Origin: Fomes fomentarius
Taxonomy: Eukaryota; Basidiomycota; Agaricomycetes; Polyporales; Polyporaceae
Length of the DNA stretch: 64,000 nt
NCBI GenBank assembly: GCA_022606135.1
Contig: JABYQN010000005.1
Location: 3,038,001 to 3,102,000, forward strand
Direction: 5' to 3'
Part shown: piece by piece, positions 25,329 to 35,668 of the stretch
How positions within the stretch are numbered: the stretch's first letter is position 1
Layout: every line of letters begins with the position of its first letter
Translations under genes and position numbers: made by a program
The notes under the pieces: generated by a model
The model's input: the letters and a program-made list of their open reading frames with translations, nothing else
Told to the model about the DNA's origin: nothing
The model's database searches: none

Positions 25329-25836
25329 TGTGTACACTTGTTTATGGTCATATGATTAGATAGGCTGTGTTCCTACTTACCATTTATGGTTTTCTTTGTT
25401 CTCCTACTGTACTTTCCCATGACCATATGGTTACTGTGCATTCCTGTGCGTACCAGTGCATTCTACACTGCACCGGACTCTTCTAGACCTTAAGTCTGAC
25501 TCATACTATGACTGTATCTGACTCATACGCCGATACGGACTTTGACTCATTGTCTTATGGTTACATGTGACTGCTTTATTCACTGACTCATGGACTCATC
25601 CCTCATGTATATAAGCAGTTCCTTCTTTGCCTCTGCTCTTCAGTCGTTCGCTCACTGACTGAAGAGTAAGTCCCTTACATACATATGCTCTACTACCTCT
25701 TACTGACTTAGTAGTCTCTCTTTGTTGTGACTCACAGGTACTTTATTATGCAATATAGTTGTTCACTCACTGACTGAAGATCTCTCTTTGTTGTGACTTA
25801 CAGTCGCTCCTCACCTTACAGGTTCAGAGTTCATCA
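25329..25836 (+). repeat. Copia-2 5' LTR
   Basis: About 508 bp, from TGTGTACACTTG (exact first base uncertain by 2) to TTCATCA. It has a TATATAAG box at about 25609 and four TGACTCA motifs (25497, 25519, 25543, 25584). The end resembles the Copia-1 LTR end (CAGGTTCAGACTTCATCA type). No partner LTR is present. Confidence 0.8.
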
Positions 25837-25850
25837 GGTTATGAGCCCTG
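25837..25850 (+). other. Copia-2 primer-binding site (initiator tRNA-Met, anticodon arm)
   Basis: GGTTATGAGCCCTG directly follows the LTR. It is the exact complement of CAGGGCTCATAACC, the anticodon stem-loop of fungal initiator tRNA-Met as I know it from yeast. Drosophila copia and yeast Ty5 are primed by such a half-tRNA rather than by the 3' CCA end. Confidence 0.8.
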
Positions 25851-26445
25851 CGCTCTAATCAGTTGCTCCTCTGTTGACACTCTGCACGCAAACTCTGTTC
25901 GTCGACTCTCTGCCCATGCACTCTCCTCCACTTTCCCTAACTCTTGACTGTGCCCTCTGACACTGCTGCCAGGGGACTTTACTGCGCTCGTGACACAGCC
26001 CTGAGCGCTTTTAGTAGTTGCTATCTAGTATCTTTGTACAACCTTTGGTGCTTTCGCGGCACACGGGTTTTCAAGTCTCCTCAGCCAGGCCACGCACTTG
26101 CACCCGCCAGCTGTTGTAGCCAGGGTGGTTATCACCTTTGGACTGGAGGACAACCATTCGGACCCTCCTTACTATACTCTTTTTGATACCTAGACTCGTA
26201 TAGCTTTTCTTGGGCACAGTTGGTGACTTCTATCTGGATTGTTGGGAATATCGGCTTCCTGACCTTCTGGCTCACCTCAATAGGTGTTCCTCTCTACCAG
26301 ATCTCGCACGTGGCAAGTCAATCATCGTGTTTTTCTCTGAACCATCATACTGGAGCTGCCTACTACTGCCAATAGTCCTCAGCTCAGCTCCGACTCTGAA
26401 GCTGAAGTCAATGCTGAACTTGCAGAGCATCATTCTACTGCATCA
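25851..26445 (+). other. Copia-2 leader and upstream gag remnant
   Basis: Untranslated leader shared with Copia-1. Short open frames show no motif. The last part (from about 26400) reads in frame into the gag N terminus. Confidence 0.6.
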
Positions 26446-28359
26446 GTGTTTGATTGTTCGGAACAGCCCCATCTCTTTGATCTAGACGATCAGGTCGATC
26501 ATTATCACTATGTCTACAACGACGGAGAGCAGGAGTGGGACCAGTGCGACATACAGCTCTGTCCCAATCACTACAATCAACTCCCTCTTCCGTACGAACC
26601 GACCTTCCACTGGGCATATCCAGCAACTTGGCAGCAGGACACCAACCCACAACACGGAGTTCCTCTTCCCTATCTTCAGGAAGAAACTCACACACAGCTC
26701 TCCTCGTCTCGTCCTAATTTCTATCTCTGATCACTCTTCGGAAACTCCCCTCCTGTCGATTCAAGTCCTCTTCCTCCAGTCTACCTTCCTCCTTCTATTG
26801 TCACTGCGCTCCCTGTCACGCCTATCACATTCACTCTAGAGTTTAAGGAGGAATATCTCAATTCTCCCCAATACCTCTTATCCATCATGGGAGATATCAA
26901 AGTCGACTCTATCCCTGTCCTCTCTTCGGTGAATCAGTACAACGACTGGTCTGCCAAGATGAAGGGCTATTTTATCTTCATGGACTGTTGGAGTGTTGTC
27001 AAAGGCGCTACTCATCCTACTGAGCAAGCTGCCAAGAACAAGTGGGATAATCTTGATGGGTGAGCTCGTGGCATGATGTGCATGCATGTCACACCAAACT
27101 TTCACTACGTTCTGGACACTCAGATTCCTGTCTCGGGTGGACAACCCAGGGACATGACTGCTGCTGAGTCCTGGGAAGCATTACAGAACAAGTTTGGCAA
27201 GCCTAACAGTGCCCATGTCTGGGGTTTGATTGAGTCACTCATCGCTGAGCCTCGGATGAACGAACAGAAGCCCCTTCAGGATCAGATGATGCGTCTTATC
27301 ACACGCCTGTGCGAAATTAGTAGCAACGGTGTCACGCTCTCTGACAACATGCAAGCCCTTCTCTTGATGTCCAAGATCCCGGAGTCGTACCGGTCCATGG
27401 TTTCTGCGCTTATGGCAACCACAGACCTCGACAAGGTCACTCTCGATGACATCCAGTCGAAGACCTTGGCTGAGGAGTCCATGCGCAAGAACGGCCAGTC
27501 TGCGAACAAGGTCTCCCAGACCAAGCCAAAGCCTAAGGGTCCCTGCTCTCATTGTGGGAGTAGCTCTCATCATGAGTCCAACTGCTATCAGAAGTACCCC
27601 GAGAAGCATCTCAAAGGCAAGGGCAAGGGTAAAGGGAAGGACAAAGACAAGGATAAGGACAAGGGGAAGAACAAGGACACTTCTCATAACCATGCGCACA
27701 TCACTACCAAGTCTGTATCATCTGTACTTGTAGCCGGTCCATCTAACATCACTGCTTCTTTCTACGATGAGGCTATGGGCCTCGAACAGTGTGAACTGGA
27801 CTGCATGGCTGATGGACTCTGGAGCCTCTCAACACAGCGTGGTGATCTCTCTGAGTTCATTGAGTACCAACCCTTTGATACGCCTGTACTGTTTAACACT
27901 GCTGGACAAGGTGATAGCAGCGTCATTCAGGCACTTGGGGAAGGAACTCTGTCTGGAGAAACCTGGTTAGACGGTCAGAAGGTAGCAAACACTCTGAACC
28001 ACGTCTACTACATACCAGGCACCATCAGTCACATCTTCTTGACTGGCTCCATTGAGCACAATGGTTACTCCCTCTTTCAAGGGGATGGGCACATGTGCAT
28101 TTTAAACAAGCTGCCTGATGGCGCTGTCAAACATGGTTTGACGATTCATATCAAGGGTCGAAAGATCCTGGAGGCGCAATACAACCCTTCGTCTAATTGT
28201 TATTGGACTATTATTGAGCTTCACAACGGCAAGCACATCCATCTCAATGTCCGTAAGTTCAAGACCTGGCACCGTCGCTTTGGTCATGCGGGCAAGGACA
28301 TTCTGCGCAACCTTCCTAAGCATACTAAGGGGGTTGATGCTGTTGATCCTGCAGACGAA
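26446..28359 (+). pseudogene. Copia-2 gag / protease / integrase N-terminal remnant
   Basis: N-terminal part like the Copia-1 Gag start (CSEQPHLFDLDDQVDHYHY). A gag (UBN2-type) starts with MGDIKVDSIPVLSSVNQYND at 26887 and meets an in-frame TGA at 27061-27063 (DG*ARG, expected Arg). It continues through QDQMMRLITRLCEISSNG to a zinc knuckle CSHCGSSSHHESNC and a Lys-rich tail. The protease motif WLMDSGASQH (about 27805-27835) is in another frame, showing two compensating indels. It ends in the integrase zinc region (WHRRFGHAGKDILRNLP), where the LTR of Gypsy-1 cuts it. Confidence 0.85.
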
Positions 28360-28889
28360 TGTTACACTCTCGCGTCACTATTAAACTTTCTACTTGAGTT
28401 GTAACCCTTGTTCCTTATGACCTTGCTAGTCCGATCGATCCTTATACAAAGGAGATCTTGAAGTTAGTCTGAGAGAGCGAGTGATAACTTTGCTAGAGTG
28501 TAGCCTGTGTTATTTGCAAAGAGACTAAAACTTGGGGAGTTTGCTCTGAAACACCCTCCCCCTATATACATGTAAGGAGACTGCGGAAATCTAGCAGTGA
28601 ACTGCGTATTAGTAAGTCTTTACTGCTGCACAGTCAATCTGACTAACTGTGCAGTCAACCTGACTAACTGCACAGTCGCAAGGACAGACTGCACAGTCGA
28701 GTTGACTAATCAGAAGAAGTGTGCACAGTCTAGCTGACTAAGTCCGTAGTCCTGACTACTACTGGATGACCATACAACAGAAGAATCCTATAGCATGAAA
28801 ATCCTAAAAGTAAAAGTACAGTAAATCAAATACCATAATCCTAGTTGCATAGTTAACCACTAATACCACATACGTATCAAATTGTAACA
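28360..28889 (-). repeat. Gypsy-1 3' LTR
   Basis: 530 bp, TGTTAC…GTAACA at both ends. Contains a cluster of CTGCACAGTC/TGACTAA units (about 28620-28745). The adjacent minus-strand AAAGGGGGAG (about 28903-28894) is the polypurine tract. Confidence 0.95.
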
Positions 28890-28937
28890 TCAGCTCCCCC
28901 TTTCTGTAGGGACGTCCTCGACCCTATGACATACAAT

Positions 28938-29351
28938 TCACGACAAGTCCGTCATCGATGAAAGAGACTCGGGAGTCAGTGCTAGTAAGGCTTTGGCGAT
29001 CTGTTCCTCCATTGTAACTCGATCCCCCCACCCATCCCAAAACCGCTCCTCTTCCTCCGATACTCCTGCGATGGGAGCAAGAAGGTTTTGGTGCAATGCG
29101 AGAGGGTTAGCCTGCCTAGCCATCATGTCGTCCATGATAAGTGCAGCTTGTCATGCATGTAGCGGCGTTGCGTTTGGCCATAGCTCCCGGTACCTCAACT
29201 CCATCTCTTCCGAGGGAAAGAGAAAACCTCGGTCGGTGACAGAGACGATCTCATTGTCCCTGGTGACAATGAGGAACCATGTGTCGCCTAGTCCACGCAT
29301 CATCCAATACCACTGCAAGTGCGGAATGCCATCGTCAGGTGGTGTGGTCAT
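28938..29351 (-). pseudogene. Gypsy-1 accessory ORF 2
   Basis: Starts at ATG 29351-29349, which overlaps the stop of accessory ORF 1 as ATGA. It reads MTTPPDDGIPHLQWYWM…, has one in-frame TGA at 29153-29151 (expected Arg if CGA), and resumes with GVSEEEERFWDGWGDRVT to a stop at 28938 (137 codons in all). No known domain; acidic, aromatic-rich. I infer that it was a protein of the element, now interrupted. Confidence 0.55.
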
Positions 29352-30091
29352 GGATGGCGGTGGTGTCGGTGGTGGTGAGGGATCTCCTGCTGCAACGACA
29401 GCAGTATCTTGCTCGTTGGCTCCTTGACCGACCGCAGGTCAAGCTGCTCCAGAGGGGGCAACAAAGACAGTGACAGGGACGGGGTAGACTCTGGTGTGTC
29501 TGCTTTGTCGTCGTTATGCTTTGGAGAAGGGCCCCACGCCGCTTCCCTGTCAGCATGGTTTGGAGAAGGACCCCACAGGTCCCATGAGACCAGCGACCAG
29601 GATGACTGCTCCGGGGTGTTTCCTTGGTGGTCTTGGAAACGCTCTGGGAAGTTGAGAATCCACCCATGGTTCTCTGTGACATGCTGGTTGCGGAGGGGCA
29701 TGAGGTCTGCAAGAGCCCGGGTGACAACCGGTGTCACCAGTGTATCAATGACTTGTTCCGCAGCCTGAATCGTCGCCTGATACGCTTCGTCGAGAGCCTG
29801 CATTGCTACCGTCTTCTCCTTCTTGGGTGCCCCCAGCCTGGGGATGTATCTCTTGAGGACTCTGTAAGAAGGTGCCACCCAAGCAAGGGCCCGGTATGCT
29901 CCAGCCGAAGCCACAGCATGAGGGATGTGACGGAGGTGAGCCTCAACGTGTCCCACAAGGTCCTTATGGAGGAGGACCCATTCAATACGGTCGGACAGGC
30001 TCCCATCGGGGTCAGTAGAGATGGTGTGGCGTGGGAGATGGGAATAATGGACAGGGCGACGCTCCAGAATGAAGCGAGGGGTTAGGGACAT
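29348..30091 (-). CDS. Gypsy-1 accessory ORF 1 (unknown function)
   Basis: A 247-codon frame from a true ATG, about 120 nt after the chromodomain stop of pol. No recognised domain and no transmembrane segment. It has a helical N-terminal two thirds (HKDLVGHVEAHLRHIP, ALDEAYQATIQAAEQVIDTL), then low-complexity Pro/Ser and a His-rich end. The stop TGA (29350-29348) overlaps the next ATG. Unlike pol of the same element it is uninterrupted. It is not similar to the Gypsy-2 accessory proteins. Confidence 0.6.
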   Translation of the reverse strand: MSLTPRFILERRPVHYSHLPRHTISTDPDGSLSDRIEWVLLHKDLVGHVEAHLRHIPHAVASAGAYRALAWVAPSYRVLKRYIPRLGAPKKEKTVAMQALDEAYQATIQAAEQVIDTLVTPVVTRALADLMPLRNQHVTENHGWILNFPERFQDHQGNTPEQSSWSLVSWDLWGPSPNHADREAAWGPSPKHNDDKADTPESTPSLSLSLLPPLEQLDLRSVKEPTSKILLSLQQEIPHHHRHHRHP

Positions 30092-30209
30092 TGTGAATGT
30101 TGGAGTAGTTGCGGCAAGAGTGAGTGCAAGTGTGGAAAGAAGACATGGCTGAGAAGGTTCTGGTTGGCTGTGGTGGTTACTGTGAGTGCTGGGGAATGAG
30201 TTGGTGTGT

Positions 30210-33200
30210 TCATGTCAACTTGTGCCTCTTTTTATATGCTTTGAGCACTGTCTGCGCATGTTTGAGGTTCTTCTCCGGTTCCCATGAATTTTCAGCTGCC
30301 GACCACCCTTTCCATGCTATGAGATATTGTTTCTTTTTTCGTCTGACTCGATGATTCAGAACTGCTTCAACTTCCCATTCTTCATTCCCTTCTGTGCTGT
30401 GGTGATGGGTCAGGTGGTGGTTGGATATAATCCAGTCCATGTTCTTTAGTCATCGTATATGGAGTCAGAAGCCCTGCATGAAACACCAGATGCATTTTCC
30501 ATGTCTTTGGAAGTTTCAGTCCAAAAGTGACTGGTCCTAAGACCTTGGTGATTACAAATGGTCCTACCCGTTTTGGTGTCAGTTTCCGGGATGGATATGG
30601 AAGTTTTAAGTTCTTTGTGTCTAGAAGCACTTGGTCTCCCTGTCTTAGCGGTATATTCAGGGCAGGAAGCCATTGGGCCATGGCCGCCGCACCTTGCGCA
30701 TGTGCTGCTATTGTGTTCTCTCAGGCTTCCTGGAGACTGCGCAGTCTCTCTTCTGTGCTTGGGTGCTTTTGTTCCGTTCTAACGGTTCCAACAGCCTCCG
30801 GTTGATACCCATGAAGAAGTTCAAACGGAGACTTCCCAGTAACTGAATGTGTCCGCTGATTGTGTGCAAATTCAAATTGAGGGAGTAGTTTCACCCAATT
30901 TTCTGGATTGTTTGCACAATATATCCGTAGGGCCAAGTCCAACTCCTGGTTAACCTGTTCTGTTTGTCCGTCTGTCTGAGGATGATAGGCTGTACTCAGA
31001 GCTGTCTCAATTCCTAAAGTTTGATGGAACTCCTTGAATGCCTTGGATATGAATTGTGGTCCTCAGTCTGATATGACCTTCACAGGTAATCCAAACCGTT
31101 TATATATGTCCCTTTGGAGAATATCCATAGCTTCCTCTGCTGTGACATTCTTTGTGCAAGGAGAGAACACCACTGCCTTGGACACATCATGATCCACCAC
31201 TACTTGGATGGCATTATACCCTTCTGACTCGGGTAGATCAGTGATATAATCCATTGTGATCGTTCTGAATGGTCGGGTATCTCCGCTATGGGGCATTGGC
31301 ATAAGTCCTGGTTTAAGAGGGTGTGTGTTGACTTTGCATGTTTGGCAGATTGCGCAACCTTTAACATACTGAGTTACGAATTTGCGCATGCCTGCCCACA
31401 TGAAGTCTTGTTTTACCAGGTCGTATGTTTTTTGAATTCCTGGATGTCCCATGACTGGGACGTCATGGTACATTTTGACAATGTCTCGTTGGAGATCTTC
31501 ATCAGGAGGAACATAGACTTTATCCTTGAACAGGAGTAATCTATCATTCTCGGACCAATTTTTAGGATTACCGAATTCCGGTCGTTGAATAGTTTTCCCT
31601 TTACTGGTTATGAAGTCCACTATTGCCGCATCTCTCAACTTGGTGTTACGAATCCGTTCTTGTAACTCCGTGTTGACTGCTTTAGCAAATAGTTCTGTTT
31701 CTAATATGACAACATCCTTGTTGTCGTTTTCCCCCTTCTCATGCCCTGATGATCTCCAAGAAAGGGTGTCGGCTTGTGTTAATGTTTTTCCCGGCTGATG
31801 TTTGAGCAATACATTGAATTCTGATAAGAAGAGATGCCATCTTGCTTGTCGTCGGTTGAGCTTTTGTGCAGTACGAAAGTACGTCAAATTTTTATGATCA
31901 GAAAGAATTTCAACTGGGTGTGGCGATCCTTGTAGAAAACACCGCCATGCCTCCAATGCACGGATTACTGCTAATAATTCCTGGTCATAAATTTGGTAAT
32001 TTCGTTCCGCTGGGGTGAAAGATTTAGATAAGTAAGCACATGGGTGCCATACTCCATTGGAACCTTGTTGTCATAGTACCACCCCTGTAGCCACTTTTGA
32101 TGCATCACATTCTATCTGAAATGGTCGTTCCGGATCTGGGATATGCATAATAGGTTCTGCTGTAAACCTTCTTTTTAGTTCATCAAATGTTGCCTGACAC
32201 TCTTTGGACCATATGAAAGGTTTGTCTTTTTTTGTTAATTCTGTCAGAGGACGAACCAGCCTGGAATAGTCCTTGATGAATCTTTGATAAAAGTTTCCAA
32301 ATCCTAGGAATGCTTGGACCTGTTTTACTGTAGTTGGTTCTTTCCATTCCTCAATTGCCTCGATCTTGATCAGGTCCATTGCCACAACTCCTGGACAGAC
32401 AATTGAACCTAAGAATTCGACTTCTTGTACATCGAATTCACATTTCTCGGCCTTCAGAAATAGATTGTTCTTCTGAAGTCGTTGCAATACTCTGCGTGTC
32501 CTTTGATGATGTTCTTCGACATTGTTAGAGAAGATTAGGATGTCATCCATATAAATGACAATCCATCCTTCGTGTAACATGTCATAGAAGATGTCGTTCA
32601 TCATGTTTTGGAATGTTGCTGGTGCATTGGTCAATCCAAAGAACATGACGAGTGGTTCAAATAGTCCTTCTGGAGTAATGAATGCTGCCTTCCATTGATC
32701 CCCTTCCTTGATGTGTACATTATTATATCCGGCTCGTATGTCCAGCTTGGTAAAAATGGTCGCGTTTTTAAGCCGGTCTAGAATGTTGCTGATCAATGGT
32801 AATGGGTACACATTCTTTATTGTGCCTTCATTCAAAGCCCAATAATCTTGTACTGGACAGAGACTTCCATCCTTTTTTGTCACAAAGAAGAATGGTGATG
32901 CTAGAGGAGATCTTGACCTCCTGATGTATCCCTTGGCAAGATTTTCGTCAATGAACTTCCTAAGTTCCATCCGTTCAGTGGTCGTCAACGGATATATCTT
33001 CCTCCATGACTTCTTCTTATGCCAATCAAATTCTTTCTTTAATTCAATGGCATGATCCCAAGGTCATTCTGGTGGAAATCGGTCTGCTGCTTTCTTCTCA
33101 AACACTGGTTTATAATCTTGCACAAACTCCGGCAAGATTTCATCCAATGTTTTTGTTTTCTGATCCTTTTTTGCAGCTATTGCAATCTCTGTTGACTTAT

Positions 33201-33912
33201 TGATCCTCCAGACTTCTCATGTCTGGTAAAGTCTTTGAAGGATCCATGATGGATTATGAGTTAACCTTTCTTCATCTTCAACATCCTCATCTGTCTCCAG
33301 GTGTAGGAATGATGTGATAAGATCACGGTTCTTTGGTTCTATTGGAAATCCCCATAACCTTCCTTCTGGTGGATTGTGCTGCAACTGATACTTGTAAATC
33401 TGTTGCTGCTTCTTGATGAGTTCAGGTTTGAATACAATTCTTCCGCTTTCCCAATCAATATTCAGATTGTACTTGCGAATCCATGGCATTCCAAAAAGAA
33501 TGTCATCCCTCCCAATATCAGCCACATACCAATTTGTTGGCAGTTTTCTTCCCTTGATATTGAATGTCCCCTCAACTCGATGCATAATTGTTCCTTTCTT
33601 GTTGATGCTATTGTCTGCATTTCGGAACGTCAAGGGTTTTGGCAGCTGTACCGTTGGAAGGTTGTATCAATCTACAATTTTTTAATTGACAATGACAGTG
33701 TCTGCCCCTGTGTCAATCAACCCTTTGACCTCAACGGTTTCATCTTAAACTTGCATGTAACCGGGTATAAGCAAGGCATGCCGCCTTTGCTGTGTATTGG
33801 TTATTACTGTTACATGCAAGTCTGTAGGCAAGTCAGGTGTCGATTCTGCTTGCCCATTGAACAATCCGAGTTCAAGTCCGTGGCCCTTAGAGCATTGATC
33901 TCTAGTTCTTGT
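30210..33912 (-). pseudogene. Gypsy-1 pol remnant (protease, RT, RNase H, integrase, chromodomain)
   Basis: Protease GLIDTGADTVIV (about 33720-33688). RT 32988-32071 with IYMDDILIFSNN and FLGFGNFYQRFI. RNase H from SDHKNLTYFRTAQKLNRRQA. Integrase zinc region CAICQTCKVNTHP and core MDYITDLPESEGYNAI…KVISD*GPQF. Chromodomain at the end (EVEAVLNHRVRRKKKQYLIA, WEPEKNLKHA). Multiple in-frame stops occur, mostly TGA where Arg CGA is expected (at about 33667, 33217, 33064, 32071, 31063, 30721), and a frameshift near 30400 before the chromodomain. RT reads SLCPVQDYWALN where Gypsy-2 has SLRPCQDYRYLN, so Arg codons were also lost by C-to-T change. Dead. Confidence 0.92.
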
Positions 33913-34831
33913 TCATGATTCTTGTTCCGACTCTTCTTCTTCTATATCTTCCAGGATCTCCCTGTTCATCTTCCTAATCTGTTGTGCCATAGGCCGTTTT
34001 GTCCTCTTGACAGGTCTGCTAAGACAGTCCTTGGCTATATGCCCGGATTTGCGGCAGCGGAAACAAAGACCTTTGTCTTGGAGGTCTTTTCGTTCTTTTT
34101 TGCTGAGTTGATTAACCCCAATTTCTGTGTCTTCCTTGACATTAACCGCTTTGACTGTTGCCTTAGATTTTGTAGTCCTTGCAGTTTTTGTTCTCCTTGT
34201 CCTCCAGTTTGACAGAATCTTCTCCGTGAGTTGGTAACTGTGGTCCAACTCTTTAGTCCTTGTCATCCATTCCACTATGGTTGACGGTGCTGGGTATAAA
34301 AGAGCAATCTTCTTCAGCAGGTAACCTGGTAACGCCTGTCGGTACAATGCCAATTGTGACACAGGGTTAAGGATGTTTCTTTTAAGAGCTAGGTCCATAA
34401 ACCTTGCATTGAACTTGTCAACTGACGCATAGTAATGAATCTTGGAAATCTTTGACAAAGACATTCCAAGGTTCTAGTCCTCTGGGAATGCCTGGCTGTA
34501 TTTCCTCTTGTGCCCTCCATATGGCTGTATCTTTCCAGAAGTTAATGTTTTCTCCTTCCATGAATGACAATGCCATTGCGACCTTAGTGTGGTCGTTTGG
34601 AAAGTCGTCTGGTCTTGCAGTAAAAAGGAGAAACAACTGATTGAGAAAGGATCTCGTCTTTGTCCTATCTCCATTGAATACTTCTGGGTCCTTGATTTTT
34701 CCTTTCCCTCTAGGAGGATTTTGTGGTGCAAGGGGGACTGCTGGTGGAACAGGAGGTTGACCACCTCCACCACCACCTCCCTGCCACTCCTGCGTCCTCT
34801 GTAAGTCGTTTACAAGAGTATCCGGACTCAA
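33913..34831 (-). pseudogene. Gypsy-1 gag
   Basis: Two overlapping frames, 34831-34418 (Pro/Gly-rich N terminus, then KDPEVFNGDRTKTRSFLNQL, FMEGENINFWKDTA) and 34464-33913 (DKFNARFMDLALKRNILNP, zinc knuckle CFRCRKSGHIAKDC). One frameshift near 34450 separates them. The stop TGA 33915-33913 is in frame with protease, so the original may have been one gag-pol frame. CCHC spacing C-x2-C-x4-H-x4-C is intact. Confidence 0.85.
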
Positions 34832-35123
34832 GTGTGTGAATAAAATGTCCTCTACAAATGGGATTGTTTGTGAGAGTTGTTTTCGTCCAGGATACGGAGT
34901 CGGTGGTCTTGTAACTGTGACTTCTGGGATGACTAGTCTTGGTAACGATGGTAGGGACTTCTCTCATTTAAACCCTGGTATCGTTACGTTCTTTGGCCTT
35001 TGTAGAAGAGGATGGCTTATCCTGTTCTCTGCCGTCTTGCTTGTTCTGTTCTTTCTCAGCGTTTGAGTGAGAAAGAAGTTCCTTGTTCTTGTGGGTTCTC
35101 TGCACTTAGAAAAGTGGAGAAGT
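34832..35123 (-). other. Gypsy-1 leader
   Basis: Between the primer site and gag; no gene seen. Confidence 0.6.
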
Positions 35124-35136
35124 CAAGCTTCAGTCT
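35124..35136 (-). other. Gypsy-1 self-primer binding site
   Basis: On the minus strand AGACTGAAGCTTG lies two bases (TT) after the 5' LTR. It pairs with CAAGCTTTAGTCT (35313-35301 in the LTR; 13 pairs, one G:U), which sits 34 nt downstream of TATATAA (35347-35341), i.e. at the expected mRNA 5' end. No TGG-type tRNA site follows the LTR. This is the arrangement of the self-primed Tf1/sushi elements. Confidence 0.7.
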
Positions 35137-35138
35137 AA

Positions 35139-35668
35139 TGTTACGCTCTTGCGTGACTATTAAACTTTCTACTTGAGTAGTAACCCTTGTTCCTTATGAC
35201 CTTGCTAGTCCGATCGATCCTTATACGAAGGAGATCTTGAAGTTAGTCTGAGAGAGCGAGTGATAACTTTGCTAGAGTGTAGCCTGTGTTATTCGCAAAG
35301 AGACTAAAGCTTGGGGAGTTTGCTCTGAGACACCCTCCCCTTATATACATGTAAGGAGACTGCGGAAATCTAGCAGTGAACTGTGTATTAGTAAGTCTTT
35401 ACTGCTGCACAGTCGATCTGACTAACTGTGCAGTCAACCTGACTAACTGCACAGTCGCAAGGACAGACTGCACAGTCGAGTTGACTAATCAGAAGAAGTG
35501 TGCACAGTCTAGCTGACTAAGTCCGTAGTCCTGACTACTACTGGATGACCATACAACAGAAGAATCCTATAGCATGAAAATCCTAAAAGTAAAAGTACAG
35601 TAAATCAAATACCATAATCCTAGTTGCATAGTTAACCACTAATACCACATACTTATCAAATTGTAACA
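35139..35668 (-). repeat. Gypsy-1 5' LTR
   Basis: 530 bp, TGTTACAATTTG…GAGCGTAACA in element orientation. TATA box at 35347-35341 (minus). Confidence 0.95.

Larger units (their letters stand above)
25329..28359 (+). mobile_element. Copia-2: 5' part of a second Copia element
   Basis: Plus-strand element related to Copia-1: same leader sequence (compare 26080-26190 with the reverse of 47930-48060), same primer site, diverged gag. It has a 5' LTR, leader, gag, protease and the zinc-binding start of integrase, then is cut off precisely by the Gypsy-1 LTR at 28360. Its integrase core, RT, RNase H and 3' LTR are absent from the window. Confidence 0.85.
28360..35668 (-). mobile_element. Gypsy-1: decayed chromovirus with an accessory 3' cassette
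   Basis: 7.3-kb minus-strand Gypsy element: 5' LTR 35139-35668, self-primer site, gag, protease, RT, RNase H, integrase, chromodomain, accessory frames, polypurine tract, 3' LTR 28360-28889. The LTRs are both 530 bp with about a dozen differences by eye. Flanks differ (ACGAA on the left, TCGGA on the right), and the left flank is Copia-2 while the right is Plavaka. This suggests a recombinant between two Gypsy-1 copies. Confidence 0.9.
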
